Position numbers and translations under genes: made by a program. Shown piece by piece: positions 56,852 through 64,000 of a DNA stretch of 64,000 nucleotides. Each line of letters opens with the position of its first letter. The stretch's first letter is position 1. Below the pieces are notes generated by a model. It saw only the letters and a program-made list of their open reading frames with translations. It had not been told where the DNA came from and did not search any database. The stretch is from Tenacibaculum sp. SG-28 (lineage in GTDB: Bacteria > Bacteroidota > Bacteroidia > Flavobacteriales > Flavobacteriaceae), in the NCBI RefSeq assembly GCF_002954385.1, contig NZ_MQVY01000003.1, positions 83,420-147,419 on the forward strand. Reading direction: 5' to 3'.

Positions 56852-57436
56852 TTATCCTGATAAGATCGTACCTGAACTAATAACAGTATCATCTGGAATA
56901 TTTACATAATAATCAATTTTTGCACCATTACCTATGTAAACTCTTTCTCCTATTTCACCTCCAGCAGAAATAGAAACTGTAGGCATTATCATACTGAAGT
57001 CATTAATACAAGTATCATGGGCTATTACTGAGGAAGTATTTATATAAACAAAATTACCTATCTTAATGTTTACAGTGAAAACAACATTAGCAGCAATTAC
57101 TACCCCTTCTCCAAAAGTGACATTATCACTAGAATAAATCTCGACTGATGGATGAATAATATTTGGGAAAATAATATTTTGATTGTTAATTTTATTTTTA
57201 ATTATACTTTTGACTCTTGGATTTCCAATGGCTATAACTACACTTATTTCCTCTCTAATATCATTTAATTCTTTAATTTTGCCTATTATCGGATAACCAT
57301 TAATTTTTTCACTTATTAAATTATCATCATAAAATCCTAAAATATCCCATGTTTCAATTTTACGATTAATAGATTGAATTATACCAAGTAACTCACGTCC
57401 TAATCCTCCTGATCCTACAATTGCAATTTTTTTCAT
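56852..57436 (-). CDS. Sugar O-acyltransferase, NeuD/PglD family
   Basis: 194 residues. The N-terminal Rossmann-like part (KKIAIVGSGGLGRELLGII) binds the UDP-sugar. The C-terminal left-handed beta-helix has hexapeptide repeats (VTFGEGVVIAANVVFTVNIKIGNFVYINTSSVIAHDTCIND). It acetylates an amino sugar on the nucleotide, for example in bacillosamine-type pathways. The start overlaps the end of the WecA-like gene by 4 bases. Confidence 0.85.
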   Translation of the reverse strand: MKKIAIVGSGGLGRELLGIIQSINRKIETWDILGFYDDNLISEKINGYPIIGKIKELNDIREEISVVIAIGNPRVKSIIKNKINNQNIIFPNIIHPSVEIYSSDNVTFGEGVVIAANVVFTVNIKIGNFVYINTSSVIAHDTCINDFSMIMPTVSISAGGEIGERVYIGNGAKIDYYVNIPDDTVISSGTILSG

Positions 57437-58410
57437 TTTAATTTTTTTTGAGTCTTTTCAACGTACTTAAATATCATAATATATAATGAGATCGAAAAAC
57501 CTATTGCCAAGAAAATTATAAATAATTGCGTATTTAAATCTGCATTATAAAATTTAAAAACAACCAAATTGATTAAAATTTGCAACAAAGCATATACCAT
57601 CGAAACCTTCATATGAGATAGCTTAAGTTCATGTACCATCTTCTGGTAAATATGTTTTCTGTGTGGCTCTGTTATTTTTTCTCCTATCGATTTTCGATAA
57701 ATAAGTGTAAGAATAGAATCAGTGCCATATAGAAGCATCGATAGTATCAAAATAGGTGCATTAAGCTCTTTTATTAAGATAACCCCTGTAAAAAAAACAA
57801 CTATTGCTATACTAATACTTCCAATATCACCAGAAAACATTCTTGCTTTTGTTCGAAAATTATAAAAACCAAAGATTATTACAGACATTAATACGTATAA
57901 ATTAAGTCTAGCGTCTAAAATATCTTCTTGTAGATTTATGAAATAAAATAAGACCAATGTAACAACACTATACAAGCCTGTTATTCCATTAATTCCATCC
58001 ATAAAATTATAAATATTTATAAATCCAACGCCCACAATTAATAGAGGTAGAAATATGAATAAATCATCAATTGAAATGCCAATTTGGTATATACACAACC
58101 CTACTGCTATAAATTGAAAAGGCAGCCTGAGATTAGAACTTAATGTAATTATATCATCTACAAAACTAACTATAGCTATCAAAGACACTCCTAAAACAAA
58201 ATAAGGATATTGAAATCCAGAAATAAAAAAATACAATAAAATTGCAACATAAAATAAAATACCTCCACCTCTAATAGTTGGAATAGTATGAGAACTTCTA
58301 TGATTAGGTTTATCGATTATATTGTATTTGTCAGCAAATCTTATATATAACACTGACGATGAATATAAAACTATCGTAATTATTATATTAAGAAATTGAG
58401 TAGATGACAT
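57433..58410 (-). CDS. Undecaprenyl-phosphate sugar-1-phosphate transferase, WecA/WbpL-like
   Basis: 325 residues with about 10 membrane helices. Family motifs: SFVDDIITL (the DD motif), NIYNFMDGINGITG, MFSGDIGS, and the cytoplasmic HRKHIYQKM. It starts glycan assembly by loading the first sugar phosphate on undecaprenyl phosphate. It overlaps the preceding glycosyltransferase gene by 23 bases. Confidence 0.92.
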   Translation of the reverse strand: MSSTQFLNIIITIVLYSSSVLYIRFADKYNIIDKPNHRSSHTIPTIRGGGILFYVAILLYFFISGFQYPYFVLGVSLIAIVSFVDDIITLSSNLRLPFQFIAVGLCIYQIGISIDDLFIFLPLLIVGVGFINIYNFMDGINGITGLYSVVTLVLFYFINLQEDILDARLNLYVLMSVIIFGFYNFRTKARMFSGDIGSISIAIVVFFTGVILIKELNAPILILSMLLYGTDSILTLIYRKSIGEKITEPHRKHIYQKMVHELKLSHMKVSMVYALLQILINLVVFKFYNADLNTQLFIIFLAIGFSISLYIMIFKYVEKTQKKLK

Positions 58411-59497
58411 TCTTATAGTGTTTTATTATTATATTTTGATCAAAAACCTTAACCGCTCTTTCTCTTGCTTTCGTTCCCATTTTAATTCTATCTTCTTGTG
58501 GAAGTAAAATCATTCTTTTCATTTGAGAATAGAGACTGTCTACACTTTTAACTTCTGCTAAAAAACCTGTAATATTATCAACTACTACATCCCTACATCC
58601 AGGAACATCTGTAGTTACAATAGGAATTCCCATACTAGAAGCTTCGATAAGCACTTTTGATAACCCTTCTCTATAAGATGGTAAAACAATACTATCTACC
58701 TTTTCCATCTCCAAATGAACAGAGTCACTTTCTCCCAGATAGTTAACTAATCCCAAATCGCACCATCTATCCAATTCCTCTTGTTTTATCGCTGTTTCAT
58801 TTTTATGATAAATTCCGCCTAAAATGTCGAACTGCACTTCAGCAAACTCTTCTTTGATTATTTTAGCGGCCTCTATATACTCTCTGATTCCTTTATCATA
58901 AATTAACCTACCAACAAATAAAAAGCGGAAACCATCTTCTTGCTTTATATCTCTTTTAACTGGTCTAAATTTACTCGTATCAACACCTGAGCCAGGTATA
59001 ATTATACATTTATCATCTCTTATTAGTTTACTATTGATGAATAGTTCTAAATCATCTTGATTTTGAAAGAATACTTTAGTCGCACTCCTTTGCGATATTC
59101 TGTATAAAAATTTTGCAATTTTCGTTGAAATACTTTGTTTAATAAACAATGTTCCTAATCCAGAAATATTATTTACAACAGGAATACCTAATAATCCTGC
59201 TGCTATAGTTCCATAAATATTTGGTTTTATCGCATTATGGCAGATGACATTTGGTTTTATACGCTTATAAATTTTATAATATTGTAAAACCAGTTTTATA
59301 TCTTCAATAGGATTTTTAGAGTTATTATTAATATTTATATGATTAAAATTAAAACCTAAATCTGTCAGTTTTTGCGAGTAATCATCTTTTGCAGCAACCG
59401 TGAAGATCTCATGACCATCATTTTGTAAGGATTTTAACAATCCTTTTCTAAAATTATATATACTCCAAGAGATATTGGAAGAAAAAACAATTTTCAT
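58388..59497 (-). CDS. Glycosyltransferase family 4 (GT-B)
   Basis: 369 residues. The N-terminal domain starts MKIVFSSNISWSIYNFRKGLLKSLQ. The C-terminal donor-binding domain has RFLFVGRLIYDKGIREYIEAAKII and LPSYREGLSKVLIEASSMGIPIVTTDVPG, the GT4 EX7E-type motif. It probably adds a second sugar, for example to a FucNAc residue, after the WecA-like step. This pairing is seen in O-antigen clusters of the WbpL type. Confidence 0.9.
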   Translation of the reverse strand: MKIVFSSNISWSIYNFRKGLLKSLQNDGHEIFTVAAKDDYSQKLTDLGFNFNHININNNSKNPIEDIKLVLQYYKIYKRIKPNVICHNAIKPNIYGTIAAGLLGIPVVNNISGLGTLFIKQSISTKIAKFLYRISQRSATKVFFQNQDDLELFINSKLIRDDKCIIIPGSGVDTSKFRPVKRDIKQEDGFRFLFVGRLIYDKGIREYIEAAKIIKEEFAEVQFDILGGIYHKNETAIKQEELDRWCDLGLVNYLGESDSVHLEMEKVDSIVLPSYREGLSKVLIEASSMGIPIVTTDVPGCRDVVVDNITGFLAEVKSVDSLYSQMKRMILLPQEDRIKMGTKARERAVKVFDQNIIIKHYKNVIYSIS

Positions 59498-59500
59498 TTG

Positions 59501-60637
59501 CTAATTTTTATTCCAAACCACACGGTTAATATAATCTGTATAGGATAATATAATTCGCACCATTTTTTCACTAACATTGGGCATCGAATAATCATAAACC
59601 TCTCTAAAATTCCTATTAGGGCTTCTTTCTTGACTATTCAAGGCTACTAAACCTTGCATTACTCTTTCCGGATTTAAACCAACCATCATAACCGAAGTTT
59701 CTTCCATTGCCTCAGGTCTTTCATGAGCTTCTCTAATATTTAGAGCCCAAAAATTAAGAATAGACGACTCTTCAGAAATAGTCCCTGAATCCGATAAAAC
59801 TGCATACGAATACATTTGTAGTGCATTATAATCACTAAATCCTAAAGGCTTTAAAAATTGAATGTTTTTATGAGTTTTCATCTCTTTGCTATTCAGCATG
59901 TTTCTTGTACGTGGATGTGTCGAGACAATTACAGGATAATCATATTTTTCAGCAATCAAATTTAAAGACTCAATTAGTCCATTAAAGTTTTTTGGATTGC
60001 TAATATTTTCCTCCCTATGAGATGAAACTACAAAAAATTTATTCTTCTCAAGATTCAATTTTTCAAGTATCTCAGAGCTTTCTATTTTAGATTTAAATTT
60101 ATGAAGTACTTCACACATAGGGCTTCCAGTTTTAATTACTCTATCTGGAGATAATCCCTCTCTCAATAAATACTCTCTTGCTATCGAACTATATGTTAAA
60201 TTTATATCGGCAACGTGATCAACAATTTTTCTATTTGTTTCTTCAGGCACTCTTTGGTCAAAACAACGATTACCTGCCTCCATATGAAATACAGGAATTT
60301 TTCTCTTTTTAGCAGGAATAGCACATAAACAAGAATTTGTGTCTCCCAAAACTAAAAACGCATCAGGGTTTTCTTTTTCTAAAATAGGATCTATTTTAAT
60401 AAGAATATTCCCAACCGTTTCAGTTGCATTTTTCCCAGCAGCTTCCAAAAAATAATCCGGTTTCCTTAAACCTAAATCTTCAAAAAATATTTCATTTAAT
60501 TCATAATCATAATTTTGACCTGTATGAACCAAAATATGATCTATTGCTTCGTTCTTATCTAAGGCTATAAGGGTGCAAGATAACCTGATAATTTCAGGTC
60601 TTGTTCCAACTACCGTAACTACTTTTAATTTCTTCAT
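59501..60637 (-). CDS. capG: UDP-N-acetylglucosamine 2-epimerase family, CapG/FnlC-like
   Basis: 378 residues of the non-hydrolysing epimerase fold: VVTVVGTRPEIIRLS at the start, HTGQNYDYELNEIFFEDLGL, LGDTNSCLCA, HMEAGNRCFDQRVPEETNRKI and SDSGTISEE. Alone this could be WecB, but directly after CapF and CapE homologues it fits the last step of UDP-L-FucNAc synthesis. It follows capF by 9 bases. Confidence 0.88.
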   Translation of the reverse strand: MKKLKVVTVVGTRPEIIRLSCTLIALDKNEAIDHILVHTGQNYDYELNEIFFEDLGLRKPDYFLEAAGKNATETVGNILIKIDPILEKENPDAFLVLGDTNSCLCAIPAKKRKIPVFHMEAGNRCFDQRVPEETNRKIVDHVADINLTYSSIAREYLLREGLSPDRVIKTGSPMCEVLHKFKSKIESSEILEKLNLEKNKFFVVSSHREENISNPKNFNGLIESLNLIAEKYDYPVIVSTHPRTRNMLNSKEMKTHKNIQFLKPLGFSDYNALQMYSYAVLSDSGTISEESSILNFWALNIREAHERPEAMEETSVMMVGLNPERVMQGLVALNSQERSPNRNFREVYDYSMPNVSEKMVRIILSYTDYINRVVWNKN

Positions 60638-60646
60638 TTTTATATT

Positions 60647-61777
60647 TTAAACTTCTACAAAATAAGTATCTGCATCATCAGGATTATATGGCTCATTTAT
60701 CCAAAACAATGTTACTAATTCTTCTTCACCGATATTCGTGATATTATGGGTATACCAAATTGGCATGTCTACATACGACGGTTTATCTCCATCTAAAAAG
60801 TACTCTATAACTTCGTCACTATCAACTTTCCTCAATTTAATTGAGGCTTTACCCTTGATAACAGCAAAGCGTTCCACTTTTCTAGTATGATAATGATTTC
60901 CTCTTGTTATACCGGGAACCGTTGTTGAATATGAAGATTGTCCAGAAACACCTGCTCTCATAATTTCAACAAATGCTCCTCTATTATCAGTATGTTTAAT
61001 GAAACTCCTAGGAAAATAGGATTTAGGAATAAAACTTGTAAATGTATTAAACAAGTTCAATTCAAAAGATTTCATAGGAACATTTGGAACCTCTCCTTTG
61101 TCCATATAAGCTTCTTTGTATTGGTAGAGTAAACTTAAAATTTCTGAAACCTTGTTACTAGATGTATGTTCAACTAATTTGGAACTGATACTTCTCGTAT
61201 TTCTTTTTATTTCTTCATAAAATGACTCACACAACTCATTAATATAAATAATATTAACCGTACTATCATTAATTATTTTAGGCTCTTCTCCATTTGTAAT
61301 TTGGTAACAAAATGTAGCTATAAATGAGTTATAAAATGGTTTTCCAAAAGGTCCAAAGACATTTGGAATTACTAAAGACGCTATTGAAGCCTCATTCTTT
61401 TCTGCCCATTTTTCTAGTAAATTTCTACCATCTCTTTTGGATTTTCCATATAAGTTATCTCTTTCTTCTTGTGTTGAAGACGAGAAAACAATTTTAGGTT
61501 TAGAATCAGTCTTTTCACATGCAGAAATTAATTTATTAACTAAACCTACATTTGTTTCATAAATAAATTCCTGACTCTCATGCCTGTTAATTGCCGCTAT
61601 GTGTACAATTACATCACATGATTTTACAAATTCTTCAAGTCTTTCTGTGTTTTCAAAAAAAGAACGATCAAAATTAACTAGATTTAATTCTTCTTTTAAG
61701 GATAGATAATTATATAAGTGTCTACCCATAAATCCTGATTGGCCTGTGATTCCAACTTTTAACTCCATGTTGTCCAT
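60647..61777 (-). CDS. capF: UDP-sugar epimerase/reductase CapF (SDR plus cupin)
   Basis: 376 residues. An SDR domain begins VGITGQSGFMGRHLYNYL. A cupin domain starts near 275 (DNRGAFVEIMRAGVSGQSSYSTTVPGITRGNHYHTRKVERFAVIKG), where the metal-binding histidines sit in GNHYH. This two-domain design is that of Cap5F/FnlB, which epimerises and reduces the CapE product. The start may be ATG 61777 or ATG 61768; both overlap the upstream cupin gene. Confidence 0.9.
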   Translation of the reverse strand: MDNMELKVGITGQSGFMGRHLYNYLSLKEELNLVNFDRSFFENTERLEEFVKSCDVIVHIAAINRHESQEFIYETNVGLVNKLISACEKTDSKPKIVFSSSTQEERDNLYGKSKRDGRNLLEKWAEKNEASIASLVIPNVFGPFGKPFYNSFIATFCYQITNGEEPKIINDSTVNIIYINELCESFYEEIKRNTRSISSKLVEHTSSNKVSEILSLLYQYKEAYMDKGEVPNVPMKSFELNLFNTFTSFIPKSYFPRSFIKHTDNRGAFVEIMRAGVSGQSSYSTTVPGITRGNHYHTRKVERFAVIKGKASIKLRKVDSDEVIEYFLDGDKPSYVDMPIWYTHNITNIGEEELVTLFWINEPYNPDDADTYFVEV

Positions 61778-62187
61778 TTATTTTTATCAAATCTTACTTG
61801 ATCATCAGGATTTACTCCAAATGCGTAATCAGAAAAAATCATCATCTTAGAATTCTCTTTTTTTGCTTGAAAACCATTTGCAAATCCTTCTGGAATAAAT
61901 AACACTTGAGGATCTTCGGCCTTTAGTAAAAACTCGTAAACTTCAAGCTCTTCAGAGGGACTTTTAAAATCATCAATTTTAACTAACTTTACCATGAATT
62001 CTCCTTCGATGCATAAAAACCATCTTTTCTCGACAATGTGAGCTTGCCAAGCTCTAACAACATCAGTAGAAAAATGTTCTGTATAATAAAGTCTTTTGAT
62101 ATTAGACATGTCAAAAACATTTACAAAATTGATACGACCTCTTTCATCGATATGTTTACCTCCTTCTATTATATATGGCTGATTCAT
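61759..62187 (-). CDS. Cupin, WxcM-like sugar epimerase family
   Basis: 142 residues, a single beta-barrel: HIDERGRINFVNVFDMSNIKRLYYTEHF, then VRAWQAHIVEKRWFLCIEGEFMVKLVKIDD and VLFIPEGFANGFQAKKE. It resembles FdtA/WxcM-like and RmlC-related proteins that act on keto-sugars. It sits between capE and capF and overlaps the capE stop by one base, so it is probably part of the same sugar pathway. Confidence 0.82.
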   Translation of the reverse strand: MNQPYIIEGGKHIDERGRINFVNVFDMSNIKRLYYTEHFSTDVVRAWQAHIVEKRWFLCIEGEFMVKLVKIDDFKSPSEELEVYEFLLKAEDPQVLFIPEGFANGFQAKKENSKMMIFSDYAFGVNPDDQVRFDKNKWTTWS

Positions 62188-63194
62188 TACTTTTTTATTT
62201 CTTTCTTAATAAACTCAAGCTTTAAAAGTAATTTCTTCATTCCGTCTATGTCTAATCTTTCCGTATTATGGGAATGATAATCTTCAATAGAATTCATATC
62301 GATTTCTCCTTCTGAAAAGTAGTTAGCATAATTTAAATCTCTATTATCTGCTGGAATTCTGTAATAGTCTCCCATATCCTCAGATTTAACTCTTTCTTCT
62401 CTTGTCAATAAAGATTCATATAACTTCTCACCATGACGTGTGCCAATAACTTTTAATTGGCTTGAGCTATCAAACATTTCTATTAAAGCTTTGGCTAGTG
62501 TTTCAATGGTTGCTGCCGGTGCCTTTTGTACAAACATATCTCCAGGATTTGCATTTTCAAAAGCAAATAAAACCAAATCTACTGCATCCTCTAAAGTCAT
62601 CATGAACCTCGTCATATTCGGATCTGTCAAAGTTAAATCTTTTCCTAATTTCATTTGCTCAACAAATAATGGTATTACTGAACCTCTAGAAGCCATTACA
62701 TTTCCGTATCTAGTTCCACTTATTATGGTATTACCAGCATTTCTAGATTTAGCTACTAACACTTTCTCCATCATAGCCTTAGAAATACCCATAGCATTAA
62801 TTGGATATACTGCTTTATCTGTGCTTAAAACAACAACATTTTTAACATTATTTCTTATTGCTGCTTCTAATACATTTTCTGTTCCTATTACATTAGTTTT
62901 AACCGCTTCGATTGGGAAAAACTCACAAGATGGCACTTGTTTTAAAGCTGCTGCGTGAAAAATATAATCAACACCTCTCACAGCCACTTCAACAGAAAGA
63001 GAATCTCTTACATCACCAATATAAAATTTCACTTTTGGACTTGATAATTTTCTTCTTAAATCATCCTGCTTTTTTTCATCTCTAGAAAAGATTCTTATTT
63101 CACTGAAATGATCTGTACTTAAAAATCTATTAAGAACTGCCTTACCGAAGGAACCTGTGCCTCCTGTTATTAGTAATATTTTTTTTCTAAACAT
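62187..63194 (-). CDS. capE: UDP-GlcNAc 4,6-dehydratase/5-epimerase CapE-like
   Basis: 335 residues, soluble SDR: KKILLITGGTGSFGKAVLNRFL, GVDYIFHAAALKQVPSCEFFP, VLSTDKAVYPINAMGISKAMMEKV and SGTRYGNVMASRGSVIPLF. The STDKA and MxxxK active-site pattern is that of CapE/FnlA, which makes UDP-4-keto-6-deoxy-L-talo-type sugars, the first step to UDP-L-FucNAc. It overlaps the polymerase gene end by 8 bases. Confidence 0.9.
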   Translation of the reverse strand: MFRKKILLITGGTGSFGKAVLNRFLSTDHFSEIRIFSRDEKKQDDLRRKLSSPKVKFYIGDVRDSLSVEVAVRGVDYIFHAAALKQVPSCEFFPIEAVKTNVIGTENVLEAAIRNNVKNVVVLSTDKAVYPINAMGISKAMMEKVLVAKSRNAGNTIISGTRYGNVMASRGSVIPLFVEQMKLGKDLTLTDPNMTRFMMTLEDAVDLVLFAFENANPGDMFVQKAPAATIETLAKALIEMFDSSSQLKVIGTRHGEKLYESLLTREERVKSEDMGDYYRIPADNRDLNYANYFSEGEIDMNSIEDYHSHNTERLDIDGMKKLLLKLEFIKKEIKK

Positions 63195-64000
63195 TTTTTA
63201 CTTTATTAAGTTCAATCAAGGTTGGATATATAAAAAATACAGCCAAACCAATTGAAGGTGTAACATTATTTAAAACTGATATAGTGAAAAAAGAAATTAA
63301 CATTGATAAACTCAGTGAGTTAACATAAATTCTTTCCTTTATTAATCTATTTAAAATTGGTTTAAAATATATAAACAATTGAATTATACCTACAAAAAAT
63401 CCAAAAAGTGCAAAAGTATCTATGATTTGAGAATGTTGACCAAAAGAGTTTAATTCTCCATAATTATTCTTTCCCAATTTATTTTGAATACCACCAAAAA
63501 TAGGGTATTCTCCAAATAAGGCAATACTCTTGTTATAAGCAGTAAATCTCGCACTAATCGATTCTCCTGATTGACTATTTTGCAAAAGGTTTCTCAATTC
63601 TATTAACCTTTTTGTATTTAAACTATTTCCAAAATTGGCAACAAAATAATCTACAATAAAGTTTAAAATAAAATCTGATACTAAATAGAGAAAAAAGAAT
63701 AAAACTGAATAAAATATCAGCCTAATAATGGATATTTTTTTCCAAGAAATCTCAAAAAAATAGCAAGAGAAATTAAAAGAAAAGCTGTCGAAAAGTTTGA
63801 GAGAAAAATGTTTGTTGTGAAAAGTAATAAGGTAAAAAAGTAAAATACAGAGGTAATGGCTTTATTTTTAAACTTTATGAGTCTTTTGTTAAAAATTAAA
63901 ATGCTACAAAAAAACACTAAAAAATAAATAAAATCATAGCCTCCAACTCCCTTTAAAAGTTTATCTGTCCCTATACCTTTACTTGATTTTAAAGCTCTTG
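63187..64000 (-). CDS. O-antigen polymerase/ligase-like membrane protein, partial (apparent frameshift at 63735-63741)
   Basis: Truncated by the right edge; only the C-terminal part is present. Two frames encode it: 64000 to 63717 (hydrophobic, ending GKKYPLLG) and a frame read through 63734 to 63187. One added T in the T7 run 63735-63741 joins them as FLGKKISIIRLIFYSVLFFFLYLVSDF. Several membrane helices flank a loop with SARFTAYNKSIALFGEYPIFGGIQNKLG, the Wzy_C/O-antigen ligase style motif, then HSQIIDTFALFG. It probably polymerises the repeat unit made by this cluster. Confidence 0.75.

Noticed and set aside
62440..62958. 172-codon plus-strand frame within capE
   Set aside because: Antisense to capE; hydrophobic translation is an artefact of the opposite frame.

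Overview
The window looks like a chromosomal segment of a marine-type member of the Flavobacteriaceae (Bacteroidota). Evidence: AT-rich DNA, promoters of the flavobacterial type (TTG ... TAnnTTTG), few Shine-Dalgarno sites, SusC/SusD proteins, type IX secretion genes (porU, porV), the gliding lipoprotein gene gldJ, a ResB-CcsA fusion, and DUF1599, DUF1684 and BT_3928-type DoxX proteins. No insertion sequence, integrase, rRNA operon or CRISPR array is visible.

Layout. (1) 1-963: an array of about 250-bp repeats. Read on the minus strand, it looks like four complete tandem small-RNA genes plus the promoter of a fifth running off the left edge. Each unit has a promoter, a short C-rich hairpin RNA of about 80 nt and an intrinsic terminator. 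This is the most unusual feature. (2) 1.1-10.6 kb: housekeeping genes (truA, an ABC exporter, diadenylate cyclase, folP, a LOG-family protein, DUF1599, DoxX, crcB, crotonase, DUF1684). (3) 10.7 kb: tRNA-Pro. (4) 10.8-26.0 kb: an N-acetylglucosamine/chito-oligosaccharide utilisation locus. SusC/SusD import oligosaccharides, a GH20 hexosaminidase cleaves them, an MFS permease carries GlcNAc inward, a BadF-type kinase phosphorylates it, and a NagB-PIG-L fusion may deacetylate and deaminate it. A divergent LytS/LytTR pair is the likely regulator. (5) 26.1-35.4 kb: tRNA-Thr, udk, divIC, methylmalonyl-CoA mutase subunits, psd, ccsBA. (6) 35.5-41.4 kb: polysaccharide export and chain-length control (PglF/CapD type, Wza, Wzc, PHP-type phosphatase). 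(7) 41.5-54.5 kb: murF, gldJ, porU, porV, cdd, a KAS III homologue, guaA, a LysM lipoprotein. (8) 54.7-64 kb, minus strand: an O-antigen/capsule cluster with UDP-L-FucNAc genes (capE, capF, capG), a cupin, a glycosyltransferase, a WecA-like initiating transferase, a NeuD-like acetyltransferase, rfbA, rfbB, and a polymerase gene cut by the right edge.

Sequence quality. Seven genes carry what looks like a single-base deletion in a homopolymer run (near 3727, 6691, 9537, 12983, 21072, 49356 and 63738). In each case adding back one base restores a family-typical protein. Seven such events in 64 kb fit systematic sequencing or assembly error better than gene decay. I annotate these as intact genes with an apparent frameshift.
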